Assembly (NCBI GenBank): GCA_021770785.1 | Contig: JAETQH010000026.1 | Location: forward strand, 1-56,746 | Reading direction: 5' to 3' | DNA: 56,746 bases | DNA from: Lachnospiraceae bacterium | GTDB lineage: Bacteria > Bacillota > Clostridia > Lachnospirales > Lachnospiraceae | In this document: positions 26,410 through 34,138 of the stretch, one piece after another | Numbering within the stretch: the first letter of the stretch is position 1 | Layout of the letters: each line of letters starts with the position of its first letter | Program-made: the position numbers and the translations under genes | The notes under the pieces: generated by a model | What the model was told of the DNA's origin: nothing | Databases searched by the model: none | What the model saw: the letters and a program-made list of their open reading frames with translations, nothing else

Positions 26410-26438
26410 TTTATAACATGGATGGCTTTAAAATGCAA
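26410..26438 (-). promoter_or_regulatory. promoter of the kinase-MinD gene
   Basis: On the minus strand: TTGCAT, 17-bp spacer, TATAAA (within TATAAAAT). It is divergent from the mecA promoter 90 bp away. Confidence 0.65.
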
Positions 26439-26528
26439 CGATTTTTGTAAAGTTTGTATATTTTTCACAAAAATGCAAGGAAATTTTAACGGAAAACATG
26501 GTTTAGAAAGTTTTAATCAATGGTATAC

Positions 26529-26557
26529 TTTACATCACACAGGCATTTGATTATAAT
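26529..26557 (+). promoter_or_regulatory. promoter of mecA
   Basis: TTTACA (26529-26534), 17-bp spacer, TATAAT (26552-26557). It gives a leader of about 40 nt before the chosen ATG. Confidence 0.75.
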
Positions 26558-26601
26558 AGATGTACAGTTTACAAGGTTTTCCGGATGAAGGAAGTGAATG
26601 T

Positions 26602-27378
26602 ATGAAGATAGAAAAAGTAAATGATAACCAGATTCGTTGTACTTTGACGAGAGAGGATTTAGCAGAGCGCCAGATTAAGCTCAGTGAGCTTGCCTACGGT
26701 ACGGAAAAGGCGAAGCTGCTGTTTCGCGATATGATGCAGCAGGCTGCTTATGAGTTTGGTTTTGAGGCGGATGATATCCCCCTTATGATAGAGGCTATTC
26801 CCCTGTCAGCAGATACCATTATCCTGGTGATTACAAAAGTGGAATATCCGGAGGAGCTTGATACACGTTTTTCAAAATTTTCGGAGCCGGATGCGGAGGA
26901 TATGTACGAGGATGCGATGGCAGGCGGTTTTCCACCTTTATCCGAGGGGGCAGACGATATTTTAGGACTGTTCCGGCGGCAGGCGGAATTAGAGGCGGCA
27001 GACGATAAAGAGGAAGAACAGGAAGTCCGTTCCTTAAGAGGCGGAAACAATCAAAAAGAGGAAATGCCGGTAAATGTACTTGTAGACATTACGAAGCTTT
27101 TTGTTTTTCAGAATTTATCAGAGATTACCCGTCTTGCCCGTGTGCTGAAGGGATATTATACCGGAACCAATGATTTGTACCGGAACGAACAGAACCGGAG
27201 CTATTATCTTCTGGTGAGCAAGAGCAGCCAGTCACCGGAAGCGTTTAACAAGGTGTGCAATATGCTTTCCGAATATGCTTACCAGCAGACCTACACGCCG
27301 GCAGCAGGAGCATTCTTCAAAGAGCATTTTAAAGTGGTTTTAAAAGGGGATGCGCTACAGACTTTAGCGGAATTATAG
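26602..27378 (+). CDS. mecA: adaptor protein MecA
   Basis: ClpC adaptor that delivers substrates to the ClpCP protease. The frame is open from 26560, at the promoter's own start site, so the ATG at 26602 with GGAAG upstream is taken (258 residues). The N-terminal substrate-binding part starts MKIEKVNDNQIRCTLTREDL. An acidic linker follows (about 105-155). The C-terminal ClpC-binding domain holds the YRNEQNRSYYLLV and SEYAYQQTYTPAAGAFFKEH segments typical of the family. The gene has its own promoter and terminator. Confidence 0.93.
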   Translation: MKIEKVNDNQIRCTLTREDLAERQIKLSELAYGTEKAKLLFRDMMQQAAYEFGFEADDIPLMIEAIPLSADTIILVITKVEYPEELDTRFSKFSEPDAEDMYEDAMAGGFPPLSEGADDILGLFRRQAELEAADDKEEEQEVRSLRGGNNQKEEMPVNVLVDITKLFVFQNLSEITRLARVLKGYYTGTNDLYRNEQNRSYYLLVSKSSQSPEAFNKVCNMLSEYAYQQTYTPAAGAFFKEHFKVVLKGDALQTLAEL

Positions 27379-27385
27379 GGGATAA

Positions 27386-27415
27386 AAGGAGATTGTTAAG
27401 GCAGTCTCCTTTTTT
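27386..27415 (+). terminator. mecA terminator
   Basis: AAGGAGA (27386-27392) pairs with TCTCCTT (27404 onward), followed by six T residues. Confidence 0.8.
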
Positions 27416-27419
27416 GCGC

Positions 27420-27452
27420 AAAAAAAAGAGACTGTTTTTCGGAACAGTCTCT
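27420..27452 (-). terminator. terminator of the DUF1858 gene
   Basis: AGAGACTGT and ACAGTCTCT form a 9-bp stem with an 8-nt loop. On the minus strand it is followed by eight T residues. It sits back to back with the mecA terminator. Confidence 0.85.
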
Positions 27453-27467
27453 CATGTTACGGAAAGA

Positions 27468-27677
27468 TTATGCAAGGTCTTTGACAAGGAAATCGTTGAT
27501 TTCATTTACCAGAGCGTCCGGATCAATGCCGTGAACCATAGCTGCCTCTTCGATTGTCTCCATCTGGGAAGATGGGCATCCAAGACAGTGCATGCCGATA
27601 TTTAAAAGAATTGGTGCGATATTCTGGTCAATCTGAAGTAATTCACCAATCATGGTTGATTTTGTTACCTGTGCCAT
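27468..27677 (-). CDS. DUF1858 domain protein (small CxxC protein)
   Basis: A 69-residue protein matching the DUF1858 family (hybrid-cluster-protein-associated disulphide-isomerase-like): a short helical fold with the motif MHCLGCPSSQMETIEEAA. The two Cys in CLGC could be redox-active or bind metal. The start (MAQVTKSTMIGELLQID) follows an AGGAGG 8 nt upstream. It has its own promoter (27740-27768) and terminator, and so is monocistronic. Function in the family is not established. Confidence 0.88.
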   Translation of the reverse strand: MAQVTKSTMIGELLQIDQNIAPILLNIGMHCLGCPSSQMETIEEAAMVHGIDPDALVNEINDFLVKDLA

Positions 27678-27739
27678 TTTTGTATCCTCCTTATTTGGTG
27701 TAGTCGGGCTTGTACCAAAAGTATGCCCACAATGTGCTA

Positions 27740-27768
27740 ATTATAATATGAATTCTATAAAAATGCAA
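27740..27768 (-). promoter_or_regulatory. promoter of the DUF1858 gene
   Basis: On the minus strand: TTGCAT, 17-bp spacer, TATAAT. Confidence 0.7.
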
Positions 27769-27801
27769 ATCCTTCCTGGTACATTTTTCAAAATCACCCT
27801 T

Positions 27802-27827
27802 TAGTGAAAGGGAAAGAAGTCCGATAT
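27802..27827 (+). promoter_or_regulatory. sigma-D (sigma-28) promoter of the flagellin gene
   Basis: TAGT (27802-27805), 15-bp spacer, CCGATAT (27821-27827). The -10 fits the flagellar sigma factor consensus. No sigma-A promoter is visible closer to the gene. The leader is about 75 nt and ends in AAGGAG. Confidence 0.7.
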
Positions 27828-27908
27828 ATAGAACAGAGATTAGGACAGGGAACGTCGATAAAACTGCAGGGATGCGCAAGCAACGATAGATAAAAGGAGA
27901 ACGGCAGT

Positions 27909-29399
27909 ATGAGAATTAATTATAATGTGTCAGCGGCGATTGCCAATAAACACTTACTTGGGATTGAGGATAATCTCAGTTCAGCGATGGAGAGGCTTTC
28001 CTCCGGTTTGAAAATCAATCATTCCAAGGACAATCCGGCAGGCATGGCTATTTCCAGTAAAATGCAGGCACAGATTGACGGCTTAGACCGTGCATCCCAG
28101 AACGCCTCCGACGGTATTTCCGTGATTCAGATTGCGGACGGTGCATTGAGTGAAACCACCAGCATTTTACAGCGTATGCGTGAACTTTGCGTGCAGGGTG
28201 CCAGTGATGCCACCATGACCCCGGCGGATCGGGAGGCGATTCAAAAAGAGATTACTTCTCTGAAAGAAGAAATTGACCGGATTTCCCGGGACACCGAATA
28301 TAACAGTAAGACTCTGTTAGACGGTTCTCTCGACACCAGAGTCTATACCCAGCACGCTACACGAATCGATATTTCTGATCATGTGGAGGCAGGGCAGTAC
28401 CAGTTAGAGATTACAGCAGCGGCAACTCGACCGGATTCCGTGACGGCAGCAGAGAATTTTAATGATACTACGACGCAGATTGGACAGTCGGGAACGCTTG
28501 AAATTAACGGTTCAAAGGTGGAGATTTCAGAGACAGATACCTTAGCGGAGGTGTATGAGAAAATTAGGACCGCTGCAGAAACCGGAGAGGTGACAGTGGA
28601 GAGAGATGCAACCAGCGGCGAACTCACCTTTACAGCGAATGCATATGGAAAAGCAAGTCAGTTGAAGCTTTCTACCAATAATGCGGATTTGGCAACAGCT
28701 CTGGGAATTGCGGCGGCGAATGGCAATGACTGGATTCAGAGCGGCAACTCTTATGTATATGGTACGGCAAAGACGGATACAGCGGGCAATCCGGTAATGG
28801 ATGAGAACGGCAATCCGGTTGTTGTGGGACCGACAGGAACAGAGGCAGAGGTTACTTTTCCGGATCCGAAAGTCGGGTTTACCGATACGGCAACGGTCAG
28901 CTATAACGGAAATAAAATTACGGTTTCCGATTTGGGAGGATTTTCCTTAACCTTTCTGGCGGAGGCGGGTTATACCGGAACCATTGATTTTGATGTGACG
29001 GATATTGGAACCATGACGCTGCATATCGGCTCTAATATGGATCAGAATATGGATGTCCGGATTCAGGAGGTTTCCTGTGAGAGCCTTTACATTGATGACA
29101 TTACGGTTACTACTACGAACGGAGCTTCCAAAGCGCTGGGACAGTTAGACGATGCCATCGCCAAGGTGAGTGATGTGCGCTCAAAGCTGGGAGCTTATGA
29201 GAACCGGCTGGAGTACAGCGTGGATAGTTTAGATGCCTTTGAGGAAAATATGACAGGGGCAATGTCAAGAATTAGTGATGCGGATATGGCAGAGGAAATG
29301 ACAAATTATACACACTTAAATGTGCTCAATCAGGCGGCAATTTCTGTATTGACTCAGGCAAATGATATGCCGCAGCAGGTATTGCAGATTTTACAGTAA
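27909..29399 (+). CDS. fliC: flagellin
   Basis: Main filament subunit, 496 residues. The conserved N-terminal D0/D1 part is at 1-140 (MRINYNVSAAIANKHL, ERLSSGLKINHSKDNPAGMAIS). It includes LQRMRELCVQ at about 88-97, close to the TLR5-recognised LQRVRELAVQ. The C-terminal D1/D0 part is at about 405-496 (KLGAYENRLEYSVDSL, ending in MPQQVLQILQ). The central 140-400 region is variable and includes a flagellin_IN-like module (GTLEINGSKVEI, DTLAEVYEKIRTAAETG). Two Cys (LCVQ and VSCESL) are unusual for flagellin. The symbol follows family usage; fla or hag would be equivalent. FliS follows 39 bp later. Confidence 0.95.
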   Translation: MRINYNVSAAIANKHLLGIEDNLSSAMERLSSGLKINHSKDNPAGMAISSKMQAQIDGLDRASQNASDGISVIQIADGALSETTSILQRMRELCVQGASDATMTPADREAIQKEITSLKEEIDRISRDTEYNSKTLLDGSLDTRVYTQHATRIDISDHVEAGQYQLEITAAATRPDSVTAAENFNDTTTQIGQSGTLEINGSKVEISETDTLAEVYEKIRTAAETGEVTVERDATSGELTFTANAYGKASQLKLSTNNADLATALGIAAANGNDWIQSGNSYVYGTAKTDTAGNPVMDENGNPVVVGPTGTEAEVTFPDPKVGFTDTATVSYNGNKITVSDLGGFSLTFLAEAGYTGTIDFDVTDIGTMTLHIGSNMDQNMDVRIQEVSCESLYIDDITVTTTNGASKALGQLDDAIAKVSDVRSKLGAYENRLEYSVDSLDAFEENMTGAMSRISDADMAEEMTNYTHLNVLNQAAISVLTQANDMPQQVLQILQ

Positions 29400-29438
29400 G
29401 GTGAATTAAAATTGCCATAAAGGAAGGATGGTTCTGCC

Positions 29439-29915
29439 TTGAAGAAAGAACAGATACAGGAATTTACCAGAAGGATAAGCCAGAGCAACAAGGGCGGTCT
29501 GGTGATTGTAATGTACGATATCTTATTTGCCTATCTTACGGAGGCAAAGGAGGCGTATGACAAGGAGCAGTGGGACAGCTATAAGGAGGCGGTACGCCAT
29601 GCACAGCGCACCATTGATGAGCTGATTTCTGCTTTGAATTTTTCCTATGACCTTGCTTCAGAGCTTTACCGGATTTATGTATTTTGCAGGGATAACCTTG
29701 CAAAAGCGGTGTATAAGAGGGACATAGAGGAATTGCTTCTGTCGGAGCGCCTGATGAAAAAATTGTATACCGCATTTTCTGAGACAATGAAGCAGGATAA
29801 GTCAGCGCCCCTCATGAGTAATACCCAGCAGGTGTATGCCGGATATACTTATGGGAGGGACGATTTGGTAGAGACTTATGAGAATTATGATACATCCAGA
29901 GGATTCTTAGTATAA
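29439..29915 (+). CDS. fliS: flagellar export chaperone FliS-like protein
   Basis: FliS binds the flagellin C-terminus in the cytoplasm and prevents premature assembly. The 158-residue protein has the four-helix pattern (GGLVIVMYDILFAYLTEAKEAY, then YKEAVRHAQRTIDELISAL, then LYRIYVFCRDNLAKA). Its C-terminal tail is longer than usual, about 30 residues with several Tyr. The start is TTG at 29439, since the ATG at 29428 runs into a stop after four codons. GGAAGG lies 11 nt upstream. It directly follows flagellin, the normal partner. A terminator stem begins inside its last codons. Confidence 0.85.
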   Translation: MKKEQIQEFTRRISQSNKGGLVIVMYDILFAYLTEAKEAYDKEQWDSYKEAVRHAQRTIDELISALNFSYDLASELYRIYVFCRDNLAKAVYKRDIEELLLSERLMKKLYTAFSETMKQDKSAPLMSNTQQVYAGYTYGRDDLVETYENYDTSRGFLV

Positions 29916-30130
29916 GAATCCTCTATTTTTTTGATGCTTGCCAGCAGAAATTTATAGCGCATTTGTACGGAATTAAGTTCGTAAATATAACAGTCAATCA
30001 AATCAGGGTCAGTGGCATTTCCAAGATTGTTATAGGCGTCCTGTAAATCTCTCGCCGTCTGGTGGAGGTCGTTCCTGAGCAAAGTGTAATGTTTATCGTT
30101 CGTCTGTTCTGGTTGAAAAACATGCAGCAT
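29885..30130 (-). CDS. DUF2508 (YaaL-like) protein
   Basis: An 81-residue helical protein with the family signature: LRNDLHQTARDLQDAYNNLGNATDPDLIDCYIYELNSVQMRYKFLL is the whole conserved core, split here over residues 20-65. The frame is open to 30187, but the ATG at 30130 has GGAGG 8 nt upstream. In Bacillus, yaaL lies directly upstream of bofA. Here bofA is next door in the opposite orientation, which preserves the association. Its 3' end overlaps the fliS 3' end by 31 bp on the other strand. Function unknown. Confidence 0.85.
   Translation of the reverse strand: MLHVFQPEQTNDKHYTLLRNDLHQTARDLQDAYNNLGNATDPDLIDCYIYELNSVQMRYKFLLASIKKIEDSYTKNPLDVS
29898..29932 (+). terminator. terminator of the flagellin-FliS operon, embedded in coding ends
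   Basis: AGAGGATTCTTA (29898-29909) and TAAGAATCCTCT (29913-29924) form a perfect 12-bp stem with a 3-nt loop, then ATTTTTTT. The fliS stop codon TAA (29913-29915) is the first three bases of the 3' arm, and the stem also codes for the end of the DUF2508 protein on the other strand. Confidence 0.85.
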
Positions 30131-30261
30131 ATCATTCCTCCGTTCATAATTAAAATAGTTAGTATCAGTATAAGCAAAAAATTCCAATTCTATACAGGTT
30201 ATTTGTCATAAAAATGGTAAATCGGAATAAATTAACAAGGAAAAAAGACAGGCGGATAAAG

Positions 30262-30534
30262 ATGGATAAAATAACGGCTTTTGGAATTATGGCGGGAATG
30301 CTGGTTTTGGTGCTGGGAATCGTACTTTTTAAGCAGAAGTCCCAGGTGGTATGGAACTTTTTAGTGCGGACAGTGTTAGGGGCAATCTGCATTATTTTTA
30401 CCAATGATTTTCTTGCAGCACAGGGAATCGCAGTGGCGGTGGGGCTAAATCCAATCAGTCTTTTGACAGTGGGAAGTCTTGGTCTAGGCGGCTTTGCGGC
30501 ACTTTACGGAATTTTGTTCGCACAATTTTTGTGA
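30262..30534 (+). CDS. bofA: pro-sigma-K processing inhibitor BofA family protein
   Basis: BofA is a forespore-surrounding membrane protein that restrains the SpoIVFB protease until the sigma-K checkpoint passes. The protein has about 90 residues. One membrane helix is at about 5-25, a second hydrophobic segment lies at 35-60, and the conserved C-terminal NPISLLTVGSLGLGGFAALYGI is present. The frame is open from 30214, but that ATG has no ribosome-binding site, so the ATG at 30262 is used. Adjacent to DUF2508/YaaL, as in other Firmicutes. Its presence supports a spore-forming host. Confidence 0.85.
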   Translation: MDKITAFGIMAGMLVLVLGIVLFKQKSQVVWNFLVRTVLGAICIIFTNDFLAAQGIAVAVGLNPISLLTVGSLGLGGFAALYGILFAQFL

Positions 30535-30570
30535 AAAATTTACGAAAATAGTTGATTTTTCAAAAAACTC

Positions 30571-30599
30571 TGGACAAAGAAAAAACGGGTTGCTATAAT
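30571..30599 (+). promoter_or_regulatory. strong extended -10 promoter of the Tad pilus operon
   Basis: TGGACA (30571-30576), 17-bp spacer, TATAAT (30594-30599), with TGC directly before the -10. It is the only clear promoter before eleven closely packed genes. Confidence 0.8.
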
Positions 30600-30630
30600 G
30601 CGATTTACAAACAGACAAAAGAGGTGATGA

Positions 30631-31083
30631 ATTGGGGAAATCATACAGCTTACATTGCTGAGCCATTTGACGATGGCGGTGGTGATGGACTTCGGAAACG
30701 AAAAAATCAGTAACCGGCTGATTGTTTCCGGCTTATTTTGGGGACTTGCATTCCGACTGCTGGGGGAAGGGAGTGCAGGGGTGGTTCATTTTCTGGTGAA
30801 CATTTCTATACCGGTTATCTTATTATTTCTTTTATTTCAAATGCGCGCAGTTGGCGCAGGCGATATCAAGTTATTTTCCGTTGCGGGTGGATTTTTGACA
30901 ACCAAACAGCTGCTTTACGTGATGTTAGCTGCCTTTGCGGCAGGAGCAGCCATAGGGCTTATCAAGCTGGTTTACCGGGTCAAAACCACAGGATATCAAT
31001 TCGGAACAATAACGGTCATTCATTTTTCAACAGCGATTTTGATTGGGTATTTTGTAATAGTCTGGGGGTGTGGGATTGCGTAA
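30631..31083 (+). CDS. prepilin peptidase (A24, TadV/CpaA-like), first of two
   Basis: Membrane aspartic protease that removes the leader of Flp-type prepilins. Visible catalytic features: Asp in VVMDFGNEKISNRL and the GxGD motif GAGDIKL, with four or so membrane helices. A TTG at 30655 would leave only 11 residues ahead of the first catalytic Asp, too short for helix 1. An ATT at 30631 lies just after GAGGTGATGA and gives IGEIIQLTLLSHLTMAVVMD, a proper first helix. I propose ATT as start, with moderate confidence. It overlaps the tadZ start by 14 bp, so translation is coupled. Confidence 0.75.
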   Translation: MGEIIQLTLLSHLTMAVVMDFGNEKISNRLIVSGLFWGLAFRLLGEGSAGVVHFLVNISIPVILLFLLFQMRAVGAGDIKLFSVAGGFLTTKQLLYVMLAAFAAGAAIGLIKLVYRVKTTGYQFGTITVIHFSTAILIGYFVIVWGCGIA

Positions 31084-32146
31084 ATTGACGGTGGCATTCT
31101 GCGATACGGACGAGGTGTACCGTAGCAGGTTTGTCGCATATCTGATGGAGCATAAGGCGAAGGAGGTGACGGTGTGTTCTTTTTCGGAGCCGGAGCTGCT
31201 TTTGGCCTATGCCAAAAAAGAGGACTATGATGTCATCATCCTCGGGGAGGACTGCGCTCCGTTAGAAAGAGAACTGTATCAGGGGAAAACACCTGTTTTA
31301 AAGCTGGTGGAACAGCTTCCGGAGTATGTAGCGGAACAGTCTTTGGAATATGCAGCGGAGGCTTCGGATGATCCGGTGGGGCCATACAGCACGAGGGCGG
31401 AGACATTTAAGTATCAGCCGGTGGAAACCATCTGGCATGAGGTGCAGGTTTTAGCTGCAGGAAACAGGGGAAATCCCGTGGCGGGGATGTCATGGAAGTT
31501 AGAGATAATTGGCGTTTGTTCTCCGGTCAGGCATGAGATGCAGGTGTCGTTTTCTTTACTGCTTGCCGGGATTTTGGCAGAAAAGAGGAAAATATTGTAT
31601 CTGAATCTTATGAAGTTTTCCGGTTTGCAGCAGAGCTTTGAATTTTCCGGGGACTGTGACATGGGGGACGTGGTTCTGCGTTTGAGGAAGGGAACTCTTA
31701 CCAGGGAGACTTTTTTGAGGAGTGTGTATGAAACGGAGCATTTTTCTTATATTCTGCCCTTTTTCAATCCGGAGCAGCTGGGGGAGTTTACGGAGAGGGA
31801 TTTTTCGGCTTTGCTGGATTTTGTGCGGAACGAGACGGAGTTTGAAACTGCGGTCATTGATTTTGGCATGGGGGTACAGTCTCTGGCACTGTTGCTGGAT
31901 AGTTGCAGCAGCTGCTATTGTCCGGTGAAAAAAGGATATTTTTACGAGGGACAGACGGAAGAATTTTTCCGATATCTGGAGAAGGCGGAAAAGACAAGGC
32001 TGCGGGAGCGTTTACAGTTGGTGGAACTTCCCTTTTCGGCAAAAGGGATCCGGGGCGGCGGAAATGTGTTAGAGCAGCTTTTGTGGAGTGAATTTGGGGA
32101 CTATGTGAGAAATTTTTTGTTGGGGGACGGCTATGGGGGTGAGTGA
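31070..32146 (+). CDS. tadZ: TadZ/CpaE-like protein with degenerate P-loop
   Basis: Localisation protein of Tad pilus systems: an N-terminal receiver-like domain (about 1-75, VAFCDTDEVYRSRFVAYL and DYDVIILGEDC) plus a MinD-like domain from about 140. The loop GVCSPVRHEMQVSFSLLL stands where the Walker A motif would be and has no GK(T/S), so ATP binding is doubtful. The conserved EFETAVIDFGMG strand corresponds to Walker B. The start is GTG at 31070 with GGGGTG upstream. It overlaps tadA by 14 bp. Named from context and fold. Confidence 0.75.
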   Translation: MGLRKLTVAFCDTDEVYRSRFVAYLMEHKAKEVTVCSFSEPELLLAYAKKEDYDVIILGEDCAPLERELYQGKTPVLKLVEQLPEYVAEQSLEYAAEASDDPVGPYSTRAETFKYQPVETIWHEVQVLAAGNRGNPVAGMSWKLEIIGVCSPVRHEMQVSFSLLLAGILAEKRKILYLNLMKFSGLQQSFEFSGDCDMGDVVLRLRKGTLTRETFLRSVYETEHFSYILPFFNPEQLGEFTERDFSALLDFVRNETEFETAVIDFGMGVQSLALLLDSCSSCYCPVKKGYFYEGQTEEFFRYLEKAEKTRLRERLQLVELPFSAKGIRGGGNVLEQLLWSEFGDYVRNFLLGDGYGGE

Positions 32147-33362
32147 AAGGGAATTCAAGGAGTTAAAGGAGCGGGTGTTAGCGGAGGTGGATTTGACCAG
32201 AGAATTATCAGATGAAGAAATCTGCCTGTTAATCGAGAAATACGTGGAAGATTACTCCCACATTCATGCGTTGACACTGAAAGAGAGGGAGCTTTTGGAA
32301 AAAGCATTATTTTATTCCATGCGGAAATTTGATGCTATTCAGGAGCTGTTAGAGGATCCGGCGGTGACGGAAATTATGGTAAATGGGGCAGAGCATATTT
32401 TTTATGAAAAGGAGGGACGGCTGATGGAATCCAAAAGCCGTTTCTCATCAAAGGAGAAGCTCAACGATGTGATACAGCAGATGGCGGGGAACAATAACCG
32501 CATGGTAAATGAGGCATCCCCCATCGTGGATACCAGGCTGCCGGACGGTTCCAGGGTCAATATTGTGTTAGAGCCGGTTTCCATCGACGGTTCCGCCATC
32601 TCTATCCGCAAATTTCCGGAAAAGCCCATTTTGATGGAGAACCTGATTCGGATGGGCTCGGTGTCGGAAGAGGCGGCCGGTTTCTTGAGATTATTAGTTG
32701 AATCAGGATATAATATCTTTGTTTCCGGCGGGACGGGTTCCGGGAAAACAACCTTTTTGAATGCGTTGTCCCAATATATCCCCAGAGAAGAGAGAATTAT
32801 TACCATTGAGGATTCTGCGGAGTTACAGCTGGTGGATAAGCCGAATCTGGTGCGCCTTGAGACGAGGAATGCCAATACGGAGGGGGTGGAGCCCATTACC
32901 ATCCGCGATTTGATACGGACGGCGCTGCGTATGCGGCCGGAACGTATCATCGTGGGGGAATGCCGGGGGGCGGAGGCGTTAGATATGCTGCAGGCAATGA
33001 ATACCGGGCATGACGGCAGCCTGTCCACAGGACATGCCAATTCCTGCAGGGATATGCTTAGCCGCATGGAGACCATGGTACTTATGGGGATGGAACTGCC
33101 CCTTTCGGCAATCCGCAGCCAGATAGCTTCGGGGATTGATATTTTGGTGCATTTGGGGCGTCTGCGGGATAAAAGCCGGAAGGTGCTTCACATAGCAGAG
33201 ATAGCGGGAATGGAGCATGGGGAGATTAAACTGCATGAACTGTTCCGCTTTGTGGAAGAGGGGGAGGGTGGCAGAGAAGTTTGTGGAAAACTGGTGCGGA
33301 CGGGAGAGCTGATTGCCCGAGAGAAGCTGGCGAGGGCGGGAATCGTGGAGAAGAAGCTTTAG
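32133..33362 (+). CDS. tadA: Tad pilus assembly ATPase TadA/CpaF
   Basis: Hexameric secretion ATPase that powers Flp pilus polymerisation and perhaps retraction. The 409-residue protein has an N-terminal domain (1-150) with ELLEDPAVTEIMVNGAEHIFYE. Walker A is GGTGSGKT at 199-206 (Lys205). An Asp box follows (IITIEDSAELQL), then the Walker B region RMRPERIIVGECRGAEALDML and the His-box GHDGSLSTGHANS. All motifs of an active CpaF-type ATPase are present. It overlaps tadZ by 14 bp and lies 26 bp before tadB. Confidence 0.95.
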   Translation: MGVSEREFKELKERVLAEVDLTRELSDEEICLLIEKYVEDYSHIHALTLKERELLEKALFYSMRKFDAIQELLEDPAVTEIMVNGAEHIFYEKEGRLMESKSRFSSKEKLNDVIQQMAGNNNRMVNEASPIVDTRLPDGSRVNIVLEPVSIDGSAISIRKFPEKPILMENLIRMGSVSEEAAGFLRLLVESGYNIFVSGGTGSGKTTFLNALSQYIPREERIITIEDSAELQLVDKPNLVRLETRNANTEGVEPITIRDLIRTALRMRPERIIVGECRGAEALDMLQAMNTGHDGSLSTGHANSCRDMLSRMETMVLMGMELPLSAIRSQIASGIDILVHLGRLRDKSRKVLHIAEIAGMEHGEIKLHELFRFVEEGEGGREVCGKLVRTGELIAREKLARAGIVEKKL

Positions 33363-33388
33363 GCGGAGAGGAAAAATAAGGGGAGAAA

Positions 33389-34126
33389 ATGGATTACCGG
33401 AGATACCGCTGTGATATGCGGGATAATTTGAAATGGATGGGGGCGAGCCTTGGCATAACGGCGGCGCTTTCCTGGCTGTTTTACCAGTCCTGGTATGGGA
33501 TGGCACTGGTTGTCCCCGTGGGGATATTCTGGCGGAAACGCTATATCGAAAGCCGGAAAAAGGAGCGGCAGAGAGAATTGTTAAATCAGTTTAAGGATGG
33601 GATGCAGGCGGTGTCGGCAGCGCTTTTGGCAGGATATTCCGTGGAAAATGCCTGGAGGGAGGCAGAGGCAGAGCTGTGCAGGCTATATGGCAGAGGGGCT
33701 TTGATGTCAAAGGAGTGGCATGAGATGAATGCCCGGATTGAAATGAATGAACCGATAGAAAAACCGCTTCTTGCCTTTGCTGCCCGCAGCGGCTGCGAGG
33801 ATGTGGAAAGCTTTGCGGAGGTCTTTGCTTTTGCAAAGCGTAGCGGAGGGAATTTTGCCAAGATAATCCGAACTGCCATTTCCCGTATCAAAGGAAAAAT
33901 GGAGGTAGAGCAGGAAATTGCCACAGTGCTTGCGGGAAAAAAGTTAGAAGGGCGCATTATGAATGTGATGCCACTGTTTATTCTGGCATACATGAATCTG
34001 ACGTCCAGAGAATTTTTACAGGCGCTCTATGGGAATCCTTTTGGAGTTCTTGTGATGACGGCTGCATTGGGAGTTTACGCCGTCGCATTAAAATTATCGG
34101 ACAGGATTTTGGATATTTGTATTTAG
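33389..34126 (+). CDS. tadB: Tad pilus platform protein TadB
   Basis: Inner-membrane type II secretion F-domain protein that forms the platform with TadC. The 245-residue protein has two N-terminal spans (LGITAALSWLFYQSWYGM and the following segment) and a cytoplasmic F domain (about 60-170). Within it are QFKDGMQAVSAALLAGYSVENA and FAEVFAFAKRSGGNFAKIIR. Two C-terminal spans close the protein. The core motifs are intact. The ATG follows GGGGAGAAA. It lies 12 bp before tadC. Confidence 0.9.
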   Translation: MDYRRYRCDMRDNLKWMGASLGITAALSWLFYQSWYGMALVVPVGIFWRKRYIESRKKERQRELLNQFKDGMQAVSAALLAGYSVENAWREAEAELCRLYGRGALMSKEWHEMNARIEMNEPIEKPLLAFAARSGCEDVESFAEVFAFAKRSGGNFAKIIRTAISRIKGKMEVEQEIATVLAGKKLEGRIMNVMPLFILAYMNLTSREFLQALYGNPFGVLVMTAALGVYAVALKLSDRILDICI

Positions 34127-34138
34127 GGAGGGCAAGGC

